Source of the DNA: Aurelia coerulea | Taxonomy: Eukaryota > Cnidaria > Scyphozoa > Semaeostomeae > Ulmaridae | Assembly: GCA_039566865.1 (NCBI GenBank) | Contig: CM076949.1 | Coordinates: forward strand, 23,102,501 to 23,166,500 | DNA length: 64,000 nucleotides | Reading direction: 5' to 3' | Part shown: positions 11,201 through 24,904 of the stretch, one piece after another | How positions within the stretch are numbered: position 1 is the stretch's first letter | How the letters are laid out: every line of letters starts with the position of its first letter | Translations under genes and position numbers: made by a program | The notes under the pieces: generated by a model | Seen by the model: the letters and a program-made list of their open reading frames with translations, nothing else | Told to the model about the DNA's origin: nothing | The model's database searches: none

Positions 11201-13819
11201 ATATACCTCAATTTGACAGAATTGCGTCAAGCCACGGTTCATATTCGATTCATTGGCCATCAATTCATAATATTTCAACAATAGACTTTGTTCTGACTTC
11301 ATATTTTCTCGAAAAGTTTACTATCATTTGAACCTCATTAACTTGATGAGGTTTCAAATGTTTCAGAATATATACCTGATTTTGAACAATTTCATCAAGC
11401 CAATTTCATATTCGATGCATTTAACATCAATTCATAACATTTCAAGCATAGACTGTGTTTTGACTTCATATTTTCTCGAAAAGTTTACTATCATTTGAAC
11501 CTCATTAACTTGATGAGGTTTCAAATGTTTCAGAATATATACCTCAATTTGACAGAATTGCATCAAGCCACGGTTCATATTCGATGCATTGAACATCAAT
11601 TCATAACATTTCAAGCATAGACTGTGTTTTGACTTCATATTTTCTCGAAAAGTTTACTATCATTTGAACCTCATTAACTTGATGAGGTTTCAAATGTTTC
11701 AGAATATATACCTGATTTTGAACAATTTCATCAAGCCAAGTTTCATATTCGATGCATTGAACATCAATTCATAACATTTCAAGCATAGACTGTGTTTTGA
11801 CTTCATATTTTCTCGAAAAGTTTACTATCATTTGAACCTCATTAACTTGATGAGGTTTCAAATGTTTCAGAATATATACCTGATTTTGAACAATTTCATC
11901 AAGCCAAGTTTCATATTCGATGCATTGAACATCAATTCATAACATTTCAAGCATAGACTGTGTTTTGACTTCATATTTTGTCGAAAAGTTTACTATCATT
12001 TGAACCTCATTAACTTGATAATGTTTCAAATGTTTCAGAAGATATACCTCATTTTGAATAATTGCATCAAGCCAAGTTTCATATTTGATTCATTGATCAT
12101 CAATTCATAATATTTCAACCATAGACTTTGTTTTGACTTCATATTATCTCGAAAAGTTTACTATCACTTGAACCTCATTAACCTGATGAGGTTTCAAATG
12201 TTTCAGAATATATACCCCTTTTTGAAGAATTGCATCAAGCCACGGTTCATATTCGATTCATTGACCATCAATTCATAATATTTCAACAATAGACTGTGTT
12301 CTGACTTCATATTTTCTCGAAAAGTTTACTATCATTTGAACCTCATTAACTTGATGAGGTTTCAAATGTTTCAGAATATATACCTCAATTTGACAGAATT
12401 GCATCAAGCCACGGTTCATATTCGATGCATTGAACATCAATTCATAACATTTCAAGCATAGACTGTGTTTTGACTTCATATTTTGTCGAAAAGTTTACTA
12501 TCATTTGAACCTCATTAACTTGATGACGTTTCAAATGTTTCAGAAGATATACCTCATTTTGAATAATTTCATCAAGCCAAGTTTCATATTTGATTCATTG
12601 ATCATCAATTCATAATATTTCAACCATAGACTTTGTTTTGACTTCATATTATCTCGAAAAGTTTACTATCACTTGAACCTCATTAACCTGATGAGGTTTC
12701 AAATGTTTCAGAATACATACCTCAATTTGACAGAATTGCGTCAAGCCACGGTTCATATTCGATTCATTGGCCATCAATTCATAATATTTCAACAATAGAC
12801 TTTGTTCTGACTTCATATTTTCTCGAAAAGTTTACTATCATTTGAACCTCATTAACTTGATGAGGTTTCAAATGTTTCAGAATATATACCTCAATTTGAC
12901 AGAATTGCATCAAGCCACGGTTCATATTCGATGCATTGATCATCAATTCATAAGATTTCAACAATAGAATGTGTTTTGACTTCATATTTTCTCGAAAAGT
13001 TTACTATCATTCGAACCTCATTAACTTGATGAGGTTTCAAATGTTTCAGAATATATACCTAAATTTGACAGAATTGCATCAAGCCACCGTTCATATTCGA
13101 TTCATTGACCATCAATTCATAATATTTCAACAATAGACTTTGTTTTGACTTCATATTTTCTCGAAAAGTTTACTATCATTTGAACCTCATTAACTTGATG
13201 AGGTTTCAAATGTTTCAGAATATATACCTGATTTTGAACAATTTCATCAAGCCAAGTTTCATATTCGATGCATTGAACATCAATTCATAACATTTCAAGC
13301 ATAGACTGTGTTTTGACTTTATATTTTCTCGAAAAGTTTACTATCATTTGAACCTCATTAACTTGATGAGGTTTCAAATGTTTCAGAATATATACCTGAT
13401 TTTGAACAATTTCATCAAGCCAAGTTTCATATTCGATGCATTGAACATCAATTCATAACATTTCAAGCATAGACTGTGTTTTGACTTCATATTTTCTCGA
13501 AATGTTTACTATCATTTGAACCTCATTAACTTGATGAGGTTTCAAATGTTTCAGAAGATATACCTCTATTTGACAGAATTGCATCAAGCCACGGTCCATA
13601 TTCGATTCATTGACCATCAATTCATAATATTTCAACAATAGACTGTGTTTTGACTTCATATTTTCTCGAAAAGTTTACTATCATTTGAACCTCATTAACT
13701 TGATGAGGTTTCAAATGTTTCAGAATATATACCTCATTTTAAAGAATTGCATCAAGCCAAGTTTCATATTCGATTCATTGACCATCAATTCATAATATTT
13801 CAACCATAGACTGTGTTTT

Positions 13820-13986
13820 GACTTCATATTTTCTCGAAAAGTTTACTATCACTTGAACATCATTAACCTGATGAGGTTAAAAATGTTTGGAATATATACC
13901 TCATTTTGAAGAATTTCATCAAGCCAAGTTTCCTATTCGATTCATTGACCATCAATTCATAATATTTCAACCATAGACTGTGTTTT
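13820..13986. repeat. Rare F-type monomer (167 bp), copy 1
   Basis: The dyad region reads CACTTGAACATCATT and GATGAGGTTAAAAATGTTTGG, so the right arm is broken by AAAAA and the following TTTCAG is altered. It also has AAGTTTCCTATTCG. The only other clear member is at 48652-48818, nearly 35 kb away. Confidence 0.82.
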
Positions 13987-14155
13987 GACTTCATATTTTC
14001 TCGAAAAGTTTACTATCATTTGAACCTCATTAACTTGATGAGGTTTCAAATGTTTCAGAATATATACCTCAATTTGACAGAATTGCATCAAGCCACGGTT
14101 CATATTCGATGCATTGATCATCAATTCATAACATTTCAAGCATAGACTGTGTTTT

Positions 14156-14324
14156 GACTTCATATTTTCTCGAAAAGTTTACTATCACTTGAACCTCATT
14201 AACCTTTTGAAGTTTCAATTGTTTTAGAATATATACCTCAATTTGACAGAATTTCGCCAAGCCACGGTTCATATTCGATTAATTGACCATCAATACATAA
14301 GATTTCAACAATAGAATGTGTTTT
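14156..14324. repeat. Diverged D-type monomer, copy 1
   Basis: Many coordinated changes are seen: AACCTTTTGAAGTTTC, AATTGTTTTAG, GAATTTCGCCAAGCC, GATTAATTGACC, ATCAATACATAAG. The right arm of the dyad (normally ATGAGGTT) is TTGAAGTT, so the inverted repeat is lost. The same monomer is found at 18164-18332, 56908-57076 and 63311-63479. Confidence 0.9.
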
Positions 14325-15503
14325 GATTTTATATTTTCTCGAAAGTTTACTATCATTCGAACCTCATTAACTTGATGAGGTTTCAAATGTTTCAGAATAT
14401 ATACCTCAATTTGACAGAATTGCATCAAGCCACCGTTCATATTCGATTCATTGGACATCAATTCATAACATTTCAAGCATAGACTGTGTTTTGACTTCAT
14501 ATTTTCTCGAAAAGTTTACTGTCATTTGAACCTCATTAACTTGATGAGGTTTCAAATGTTTCAGAAGATATACCTCATATTGAAGAATTGCATCAAGCCA
14601 TGTTTCATATTTGATTCATTGATCATCAATTCATAATATTTCAACAATAGACTGTGTTTTGACTTCATATTTTCTCGAAAAGATTACTATCATTTGAACC
14701 TCATTAACTTGATGAGGTTTCAAATGTTTCAGAATATATACCTGATTTTGAACAATTGCATCAAGCCAAGTTTCATATTCGACTCATTGAACATCAATTC
14801 ATAACATTTCAAGCATAGACTGTGTTTTGACTTTATATTTTCTTGAAAAGTTTACTATCATTTGAACCTCATTAACTTGATGAGGTTTCAAATGTTTCAG
14901 AATATATACCTCAATTTGAATAATTGCATCAAGCCAAGTTTCATATTTGATTCATTGATCATCAATTCATAATATTTCAACCATAGACTTTGTTTTGACT
15001 TCATATTATCTCGAAAAGTTTACTATCACTTGAACCTCATTAACCTGATGAGGTTTCAATTGTTTTAGAATATATACCTCAATTTGACAGAATTGCGTCA
15101 AACCACGGTTCATATTCGATTCATTGGCCATCAATTCATAATATTTCAACAATAGACTTTGTTCTGACTTCATATTTTCTCGAAAAGTTTACTATCATTT
15201 GAACCTCATTAACTTGATGAGGTTTCAAATGTTTCAGAATATATACCTCAATTTGACAGAATTGCATCAAGCCACGGTTCATATTCGATGCATTGAACAT
15301 CAATTCATAACATTTCAAGCATAGACTGTGTTTTGACTTCATATTTTCTCGAAAAGTTTACTATCATTTGAACCTCATTAACTTGATGAGGTTTCAAATG
15401 TTTCAGAATATATACCTCAATTTGACAGAATTGCGTCAAGCCACGGTTCATATTCGATTCATTGGCCATCAATTCATAATATTTCAACAATAGACTTTGT
15501 TCT

Positions 15504-15670
15504 GACTTCATATTTTCTCGAAAAGTTTACTATCATTTGAACCTCATTAACTTGATGAGGTTTCAAATGTTTCAGAATATATACCTGATTTTGAACAATT
15601 TCATCAAGCCAAGTTTCATATTCGATGCATTGAACATCAATTCATAACATTTCAAGCATAGACTGTGTTT
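15504..15670. repeat. Monomer junction with 36-base deletion
   Basis: At about 15667 the sequence goes from GACTGTGTTT straight to GAACCTCATT. The 36 bases normally between them, which hold GACTTCATATTTTC through CTATCATTT of the next monomer, are missing. Three T residues at the junction could come from either side, in line with a short-homology deletion. The dyad of the next monomer loses part of its left arm. Confidence 0.88.
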
Positions 15671-16478
15671 GAACCTCATTAACTTGATGAGGTTTCAAAT
15701 GTTTCAGAATATATACCTCAATTTGACAGAATTGCATCAAGCCACGGTTCATATTCGATGCATTGATCATCAATTCATAAGATTTCAACAATAGAATGTG
15801 TTTTGACTTTATATTTTCTCGAAAAGTTTACTATCATTTGAACCTCATTAACTTGATGAGGTTTCAAATGTTTCAGAATATATACCTCAATTTGACAGAA
15901 TTGCATCAAGCCACCGTTCATATTCGATTCATTGACCATCAATTCATAATATTTCAACAATAGACTGTGTTTTGACTTCATATTTTCTCGAAAAGTTTAC
16001 TATCATTTGAACCTCATTAACTTGATGAGGTTTCAAATGTTTCAGAATATATACCTGATTTTGAACAATTTCATCAAGCCAAGTTTCATATTCGATGCAT
16101 TGAACATCAATTCATAACATTTCAAGCATAGACTGTGTTTTGACTTCATATTTTCTCGAAAAGTTTACTATCATTTGAACCTCATTAACTTGATGAGGTT
16201 TCAAATGTTTCAGAATATATACCTCAATTTGACAGAATTGCATCAAGCCACGGTTCATATTCGATGCATTGATCATCAATTCATAACATTTCAAGCATAG
16301 ACTGTGTTTTGACTTCATATTTTCTCGAAAAGTTTACTATCATTTGAACCTCATTAACTTGATGAGGTTTCAAATGTTTCAGAATATATACCTGATTTTG
16401 AACAATTTCCTCAAGCCAAGTTTCATATTCGATGCATTGAACATCAATTCATAACATTTCAAGCATAGACTGTGTTTT

Positions 16479-19400
16479 GACTTCATATTTTGTCGAAAAG
16501 TTTACTATCATTTGAACCTCATTAACTTGATGACGTTTCAAATGTTTCAGAAGATATACCTCATTTTGAATAATTTCATCAAGCCAAGTTTCATATTTGA
16601 TTCATTGATCATCAATTCATAATATTTCAACCATAGACTGTGTTTTGACTTCATATTTTCTCGAAAAGTTTACTATCATTTGAACCTCATTAACCTGATG
16701 AGGTTTCAAATGTTTCAGAATACATACCTCAATTTGACAGAATTGCGTCAAGCCACGGTTCATATTCGATTCATTGGCCATCAATTCATAATATTTCAAC
16801 AATAGACTTTGTTCTGACTTCATATTTTCTCGAAAAGTTTACTATCATTTGAACCTCATTAACTTGATGAGGTTTCAAATGTTTCAGAATATATACCTCA
16901 ATTTGACAGAATTGCATCAAGCCACGGTTCATATTCGATGCATTGATCATCAATTCATAAGATTTCAACAATAGAATGTGTTTTGACTTTATATTTTCTC
17001 GAAAAGTTTACTATCATTCGAACCTCATTAACTTGATGAGGTTTCAAATGTTACAGAATATATACCTAAATTTGACAGAATTGCATCAAGCCTCCGTTCA
17101 TATTCGATTCATTGACCATCAATTCATAACATTTCAAGCATAGACTGTGTTTTGACTTCATATTTTGTCGAAAAGTTTACTATCATTCGAACCTCATTAA
17201 CTTGATGAGGTTTCAAATGTTTCAGAATATATACCTGATTTTGAACAATTTCATCAAGCCAAGTTTCATATTCGATGCATTGAACATCAATTCATAACAT
17301 TTCAAGCATAGACTGTGTTTTGACTTTATATTTTCTCGAAAAGTTTACTATCATTTGAACCTCATTAACTTGATGAGGTTTCAAATGTTTCAGAATATAT
17401 ACCTGATTTTGAACAATTTCATCAAGCCAAGTTTCATATTCGATGCATTGAACATCAATTCATAACATTTCAAGCATAGACTGTGTTTTGACTTCATATT
17501 TTCTCGAAATGTTTACTATCATTTGAACCTCATTAACTTGATGAGGTTTCAAATGTTTCAGAAGATATACCTCTATTTGACAGAATTGCATCAAGCCACG
17601 GTCCATATTCGATTCATTGACCATCAATTCATAATAGTTCAACAATAGACTGTGTTTTGACTTCATATTTTCTCGAAAAGTTTACTATCATTTGAACCTC
17701 ATTAACTTGATGAGGTTTCAAATGTTTCAGAATATATACCTCATTTTGAAGAATTGCATCAAGCCAAGTTTCATATTCGATTCATTGACCATCAATTCAT
17801 AATATTTCAACCATAGACTGTGTTTTGACTTCAGATTATCTCGAAAAGTTTACTATCATTTGAACCTCATTAACTTGATGAGGTTTCAAATGTTTCAGAA
17901 TATATACCTGATTTTGAACAATTTCATCAAGCCAAGTTTCATATTCGATTCATTGACCATCAATTCATAATATTTCAACAATAGACTGTGTTTTGACTTC
18001 ATATTATCTCGAAAAGTTTACTATCATTTGAACCTCATTAACTTGATGAGGTTTCAAATGTTTCAGAATATATACCTCAATTTGACAGAATTGCATCAAG
18101 CCACGGTTCATATTCGATGCATTGATCATCAATTCATAACATTTCAAGCATAGACTGTGTTTTGACTTCATATTTTCTCGAAAAGTTTACTATCACTTGA
18201 ACCTCATTAACCTTTTGAAGTTTCAATTGTTTTAGAATATATACCTCAATTTGACAGAATTTCGCCAAGCCACGGTTCATATTCGATTAATTGACCATCA
18301 ATACATAAGATTTCAACAATAGAATGTGTTTTGATTTTATATTTTCTCGAAAGTTTACTATCATTCGAACCTCATTAACTTGATGAGGTTTCAAATGTTT
18401 CAGAATATATACCTCAATTTGACAGAATTGCATCAAGCCACCGTTCATATTCGATTCATTGGACATCAATTCATAACATTTCAAGCATAGACTGTGTTTT
18501 GACTTCATATTTTCTCGAAAAGTTTACTGTCATTTGAACCTCATTAACTTGATGAGGTTTCAAATGTTTCAGAAGATATACCTCATATTGAAGAATTGCA
18601 TCAAGCCATGTTTCATATTTGATTCATTGATCATCAATTCATAATATTTCAACAATAGACTGTGTTTTGACTTCATATTTTCTCGAAAAGTTTACTATCA
18701 TTTGAACCTCATTAACTTGATGAGGTTTCAAATGTTTCAGAATATATACCTGATTTTGAACAATTTCAACAAGCCAAGTTTCATATTCGACTCATTGAAC
18801 ATCAATTCATAACATTTCAAGCATAGACTGTGTTTTGACTTTATATTTTCTTGAAGAGTTTACTATCATTTGAACCTCATTAACTTGATGAGGTTTCAAA
18901 TGTTTCAGAATATATACCTCAATTTGACAGAATTGCATCAAGCCAAGTTTCATATTTGATTCATTGATCATCAATTCATAATATTTCAACCATAGACTTT
19001 GTTTTGACTTCATATTATCTCGAAAAGTTTACTATCACTTGAACCTCATTAACCTGATGAGGTTTCAACTGTTTTAGAATATATACCTCAATTTGACAGA
19101 ATTGCGTCAAACCACGGTTCATATTCGATTCATTGACCATCAATTCATAATATTTCAACAATAGACTGTGTTCTGACTTCATATTTTCTCGAAAGTTTAC
19201 TATCATTTGAACCTCATTAACTTGATGAGGTTTCAAATGTTTCAGAATATATACCTCAATTTGGCAGAATTGCATCAAGCCACGGTTCATATTCGATGCA
19301 TTGAACATCAATTCATAACATTTCAAGTATAGACTGTGTTTTGACTTCATATTTTCTCGAAAAGTTTACTATCATTTGAACCTCATTAACTTGATGAGGT

Positions 19401-19511
19401 TTCAAATGTTTCAGAATATATACCTCAATTTGACAGAATTGCATCAAGCCACGGTTCATATTCGATTCATTGGCCATCAATTCATAATATTTCAACAATA
19501 GACTTTGTTCT
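16479..19511. repeat. 24-mer higher-order repeat, copy 2 (partial, about 3.03 kb)
   Basis: This follows copy 1 monomer by monomer until about 19511 and then runs into sequence matching 339-843. One internal difference stands out: copy 1 has the rare F monomer at 13820-13986, where copy 2 has a normal B monomer beginning GACTTCAGATTATC (about 17827). That is best explained by local conversion in one of them. Confidence 0.82.
18164..18332. repeat. Diverged D-type monomer, copy 2
   Basis: It lies 4,008 bp after the D monomer at 14156 and shares its marker changes, which confirms the 24-mer duplication. It is followed by the same GATTTTATATTTTC monomer with a two-base-shorter CTCGAAAG. Confidence 0.9.
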
Positions 19512-20016
19512 GACTTCATATTTTCTCGAAAAGTTTACTATCATTTGAACCTCATTAACTTGATGAGGTTTCAAATGTTTCAGAATATATACCTGATTTT
19601 GAACAATTTCATCAAGCCAAGTTTCATATTCGATGCATTGAACATCAATTCATAACATTTCAAGCATAGACTGTGTTTTGACTTCATATTTTCTCGAAAA
19701 GTTTACTATCATTTGAACCTCATTAACTTGATGAGGTTTCAAATGTTTCAGAAGATATACCTCATTTTGAATAATTGCATCAAGCCAAGTTTCATATTTG
19801 ATTCATTGATCATCAATTCATAATATTTCAACCATAGACTTTGTTTTGACTTCATATTATCTCGAAAAGTTTACTATCACTTGAACCTCATTAACCTGAT
19901 GAGGTTTCAAATGTTTCAGAATATATACCTCAATTTGACAGAATTGCGTCAAGCCACGGTTCATATTCGATTCATTGGCCATCAATTCATAATATTTCAA
20001 CAATAGACTTTGTTCT
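19175..20016. repeat. Five monomers matching the window start (1-843)
   Basis: The order A (GGCAG, GAAC, CAAGTATAG), A (GGCC), B, C, E matches 1-843 at an offset near 19,173 bp. The first monomer here has CTCGAAAG in place of CTCGAGAAG. This stretch overlaps the end of the 24-mer copy and marks the point where the 19-kb-offset duplication begins. Confidence 0.82.
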
Positions 20017-22377
20017 GACTTCATATTTTCTCGAAAAGTTTACTATCATTTGAACCTCATTAACTTGATGAGGTTTCAAATGTTTCAGAATATATACCTC
20101 AATTTGGCAGAATTGCATCAAGCCACGGTTCATATTCGATGCATTGATCATCAATTCATAAGATTTCAACAATAGACTGTGTTTTGACTTCATATTTTCT
20201 CGAAAAGTTTACTATCATTCGAACCTCATTAACTTGATGAGGTTTCAAATGTTTCAGAATATATACCTCAATTTGACAGAATTGCATCAAGCCACCGTTC
20301 ATATTCGATTCATTGACCATCAATTCATAATATTTCAACAATAGACTGTGTTTTGACTTCATATTTTCTCGAAAAGTTTACTATCATTTGAACGTCATTA
20401 ACTTGATGAGGTTTCAAATGTTTCAGAATATATACCTGATTTTGAACAATTTCATCAAGCCAAGTTTCATATTCGATGCATTGAACATCAATTCATAACA
20501 TTTCAAGCATAGACTGTGTTTTGACTTCATATTTTCTCGAAAAGTTTACTATCATTTGAACCTCATTAACTTGATGAGGTTTCAAATGTTTCAGAATATA
20601 TACCTCAATTTGACAGAATTGCATCAAGCCACGGTTCATATTCGATGCATTGATCATCAATTCACAACATTTCAAGCATAGACTGTGTTTTGACTTCATA
20701 TTTTCTCGAAAAGTTTACTATCATTTGAACCTCATTAACTTGATGAGGTTTCAAATGTTTCAGAATATATACCTGATTTTGAACAATTTCATCAAGCCAA
20801 GTTTCATATTGGATGCATTGAACATCAATTGATAACATTTCAAGCATAGACTGTGTTTTGACTTCATATTTTCTCGAAAAGTTTACTATCATTTGAACCT
20901 CATTAACTTGATGAGGTTTCAAATGTTTCAGAATATATACCTCAATTTGACAGAATTGCATCAAGCCACCGTTCATATTCGATTCATTGACCATCAATTC
21001 ATAATATTTCAACAATAGACTGTGTTTTGACTTCATATTTTCTCGAAAAGTTTACTATCATTTGAACCTCATTAACTTGATGAGGTTTCAAATGTTTCAG
21101 AATATATACCTGATTTTGAACAATTTCATCAAGCCAAGTTTCATATTCGATTCATTGACCATCAATTCATAATATTTCAACAATAGACTGTGTTTTGACT
21201 TCATATTATCTCGAAAAGTTTACTATCATTTGAACCTCATTAACTTGATGAGGTTTCAAATGTTTCAGAATATATACCTCAATTTGGCAGAATTGCATCA
21301 AGCCACGGTTCATATTCGATGCATTGAACATCAATTCATAACATTTCAAGCATAGACTGTGTTTTGACTTCATATTTTCTCGAAAAGTTTACTGTCATTT
21401 GAACCTCATTAACTTGATGAGGTTTCAAATGTTTCAGAAGATATACCTCATATTGAAGAATTGCATCAAGCCATGTTTCATATTTGATTCATTGATCATC
21501 AATTCATAATATTTCAACCATAGACTGTGTTTTGACTTCATATTTTCTCGAAAAGTTTACTATCATTTGAACCTCATTAACTTGATGAGGTTTCAAATGT
21601 TTCAGAATATATACCTGATTTTGAACAATTTCATCAAGCCAAGTTTCATATTCGATGCATTGAACATCAATTCATAACATTTCAAGCATAGACTGTGTTT
21701 TGACTTCATATTTTCTTGAAAAGTTTACTATCATTTGAACCTCATTAACTTGATGAGGTTTCAAATGTTTCAGAATATATACCTCAATTTGACAGAATTG
21801 CATCAAGCCAAGTTTCATATTTGATTCATTGATCATCAATTCATAATATTTCAACCATAGACTTTGTTTTGACTTCATATTATCTCGAAAAGTTTACTAT
21901 CACTTGAACCTCATTAACCTGATGAGGTTTCAAATGTTTCAGAATATATACCTCAATTTGACAGAATTGCATCAAGCCACGGTTCATATTTGATTCATTG
22001 ACCATCAATTCATAATATTTCAACAATAGACTTTGTTCTGACTTCATATTTTCTCGAGAAGTTTACTATCATTTGAACCTCATTAACTTGATGAGGTTTC
22101 AAATGTTTCAGAATATATACCTCAATTTGGCAGAATTGCATCAAGCCACGGTTCATATTCGATGCATTGAACATCAATTCATAACATTTCAAGCATAGAC
22201 TGTGTTTTGACTTCATATTTTCTCGAAAAGTTTACTATCATTTGAACCTCATTAACTTGATGAGGTTTCAAATGTTTCAGAATATATACCTCAATTTGAC
22301 AGAATTGCATCAAGCCACGGTTCATATTCGATTCATTGGCCATCAATTCATAATATTTCAACAATAGACTGTGTTTT
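20017..22377. repeat. 14-mer higher-order repeat, related to 844-3372 (2,361 bp)
   Basis: Monomers correspond to 844-3372 at an offset of 19,173 and then 19,005 bp. The change in offset of one monomer comes from loss of the counterpart of the CATTTTAAAG monomer (1856-2023). Two substitutions near 20811 and 20831 (TTGGATGC, CAATTGATAAC) are private and remove a stop codon on the minus strand. Confidence 0.87.
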
Positions 22378-24904
22378 GACTTCATATTTTCTCGAAAAGT
22401 TTACTATCATTTGAACCTCATTAACTTGATGAGGTTTCAAATGTTTCAGAATATATACCTCAATTTGGCAGAATTGCATCAAGCCACGGTTCATATTCGA
22501 TGCATTGATCATCAATTCATAAGATTTCAACAATAGAATGTGTTTTGACTTTATATTTTCTCGAAAAGTTTACTATCATTCGAACCTCATTAACTTGATG
22601 AGGTTTCAAATGTTTCAGAATATATACCTCAATTTGACAGAATTGCATCAAGCCACCGTTCATATTCGATTCATTGACCATCAATTCATAATATTTCAAC
22701 AATAGACTGTGTTTTGACTTCATATTTTCTCGAAAAGTTTACTATCATTTGAACCTCATTAACTTGATGAGGTTTCAAATGTTTCAGAATATATACCTGA
22801 TTTTGAACAATTTCATCAAGCCAAGTTTCATATTCGATGCATTGAACATCAATTCATAACATTTCAAGCATAGACTGTGTTTTGACTTCATATTTTCTCG
22901 AAAAGTTTACTATCATTTGAACCTCATTAACTTGATGAGGTTTCAAATGTTTCAGAATATATACCTCATTTTGAAGAATTGCATCAAGCCACGGTTCATA
23001 TTCGATGCATTGATCATCAATTCATAACATTTCAAGCATAGACTGTGTTTTGACTTCATATTTTCTCGAAAAGTTTACTATCATTTGAACCTCATTAACT
23101 TGATGAGGTTTCAAATGTTTCAGAATATATACCTGATTTTGAACAATTTCATCAAGCCAAGTTTCATATTCGATGCATTGAACATCAATTCATAACATTT
23201 CAAGCATAGACTGTGTTTTGACTTCATATTTTCTCGAAAAGTTTACTATCATTTGAACCTCATTAACTTGATGAGGTTTCAAATGTTTCAGAATATATAC
23301 CTCAATTTGACAGAATTGCATCAAGCCACCGTTCATATTCGATTCATTGGACATCAATTCATAATATTTCAACAATAGACTGTGTTTTGACTTCATATTT
23401 TCTCGAAAAGTTTACTATCATTTGAACCTCATTAACTTGATGAGGTTTCAAATGTTTCAGAATATATACCTCATTTTGAAGAATTGCATCAAGCCAAGTT
23501 TCATATTCGATTCATTGACCATCAATTCATAATATTTCAACAATAGACTGTGTTTTGACTTCATATTATCTCGAAAAGTTTACTATCATTTGAACCTCAT
23601 TAACTTGATGAGGTTTCAAATGTTTCAGAATATATACCTGATTTTGAACAATTTCATCAAGCCAAGTTTCATATTCGATTCATTGACCATCAATTCATAA
23701 TATTTCAACAATAGACTGTGTTTTGACTTCATATTTTCTCGAAAAGTTTACTATCATTTGAACCTCATTAACTTGATGAGGTTTCAAATGTTTCAGAATA
23801 TATACCTCAATTTGGCAGAATTGCATCAAGCCACGGTTCATATTCGATGCATTGAACATCAATTCATAACATTTCAAGCATAGACTGTGTTTTGACTTCA
23901 TATTTTCTCGAAAAGTTTACTGTCATTTGAACCTCATTAACTTGATGAGGTTTCAAATGTTTCAGAAGATATACCTCATATTGAAGAATTGCATCAAGCC
24001 ATGTTTCATATTTGATTCATTGATCATCAATTCATAATATTTCAACAATAGACTGTGTTTTGACTTCATATTTTCTCGAAAAGTTTACTATCATTTGAAC
24101 CTCATTAACTTGATGAGGTTTCAAATGTTTCAGAATATATACCTGATTTTGAACAATTTCATCAAGCCAACTTTCATATTCGACTCATTGAACATCAATT
24201 CATAACATTTCAAGCATAGACTGTGTTTTGACTTTATATTTTCTCGAAAAGTTTACTATCATTTGAACCTCATTAACTTGATGAGGTTTCAAATGTTTCA
24301 GAATATATACCTCAATTTGACAGAATTGCATCAAGCCAAGTTTCATATTTGATTCATTGATCATCAATTCATAATATTTCAACCATAGACTTTGTTTTGA
24401 CTTCATATTATCTCGAAAAGTTTACTATCACTTGAACCTCATTAACCTGATGAGGTTTCAAATGTTTCAGAATATATACCTCATTTTGAAGAATTGCATC
24501 AAGCCACGGTTCATATTCGATTCATTGACCATCAATTCATAATATTTCAACAATAGACTTTGTTCTGACTTCATATTTTCTCGAAAAGTTTACTATCATT
24601 TGAACCTCATTAACTTGATGAGGTTTCAAATGTTTCAGAATATATACCTCAATTTGGCAGAATTGCATCAAGCCACGGTTCATATTCGATGCATTGAACA
24701 TCAATTCATAACATTTCAAGTATAGACTGTGTTTTGACTTCATATTTTCTCGAAAAGTTTACTATCATTTGAACCTCATTAACTTGATGAGGTTTCAAAT
24801 GTTTCAGAATATATACCTCAATTTGACAGAATTGCGTCAAGCCACGGTTCATATTCGATTCATTGACCATCAATTCATAATATTTCAACAATAGACTTTG
24901 TTCT
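22378..24904. repeat. 15-mer higher-order repeat, related to 3373-5901 (2,527 bp)
   Basis: This is the fourth unit of the same 15-mer family, displaced about 19,003-19,005 bp from 3373-5901. It keeps the missing monomer (CATTTTGAAG form). It has fewer of the GCGTCAAG and CTCGAGAAG variants than the left pair, so the two pairs have been homogenised separately. Confidence 0.87.

Larger units (their letters stand above)
5902..12471. repeat. Mosaic satellite segment without a single repeat period
   Basis: The monomer types are the same as elsewhere but the order is mixed. Included are a copy of 4890-6069 displaced by 1,685 bp (ten monomers) at 6575-7754, the B-C-E-A cassette at 7587-8260, two consecutive CATTCGTACC monomers at 8261 and 8430, the six-monomer module at 8599-9610, and repeated B monomers around 9959-10294 and 11638-11974. 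There is no gene or foreign insertion. Confidence 0.85.
12472..16478. repeat. 24-mer higher-order repeat, copy 1 (4,007 bp)
   Basis: The unit starts at a TTTGTCG / GATGACG / AATAATTTC monomer, and the next copy starts with the same monomer at 16479. Marker monomers recur at 4,007-4,008 bp: the GTCCATATTC variant (13,59x and 17,60x), the diverged D monomer (14156 and 18164) and the GATTTTATATTTTC monomer (14325 and 18333). The unit is 24 monomers minus an internal 36-base deletion near 15667. Confidence 0.88.

Noticed and set aside
20662..21036. Longer minus-strand frame of 124 codons
   Set aside because: It arises from one substitution (CAATTGATAAC near 20831) that removes a stop between two satellite frames. 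Other long ones (11133-10798, 19350-19015, 33335-33000) come from one- or two-base deletions. None has a distinct sequence of its own.
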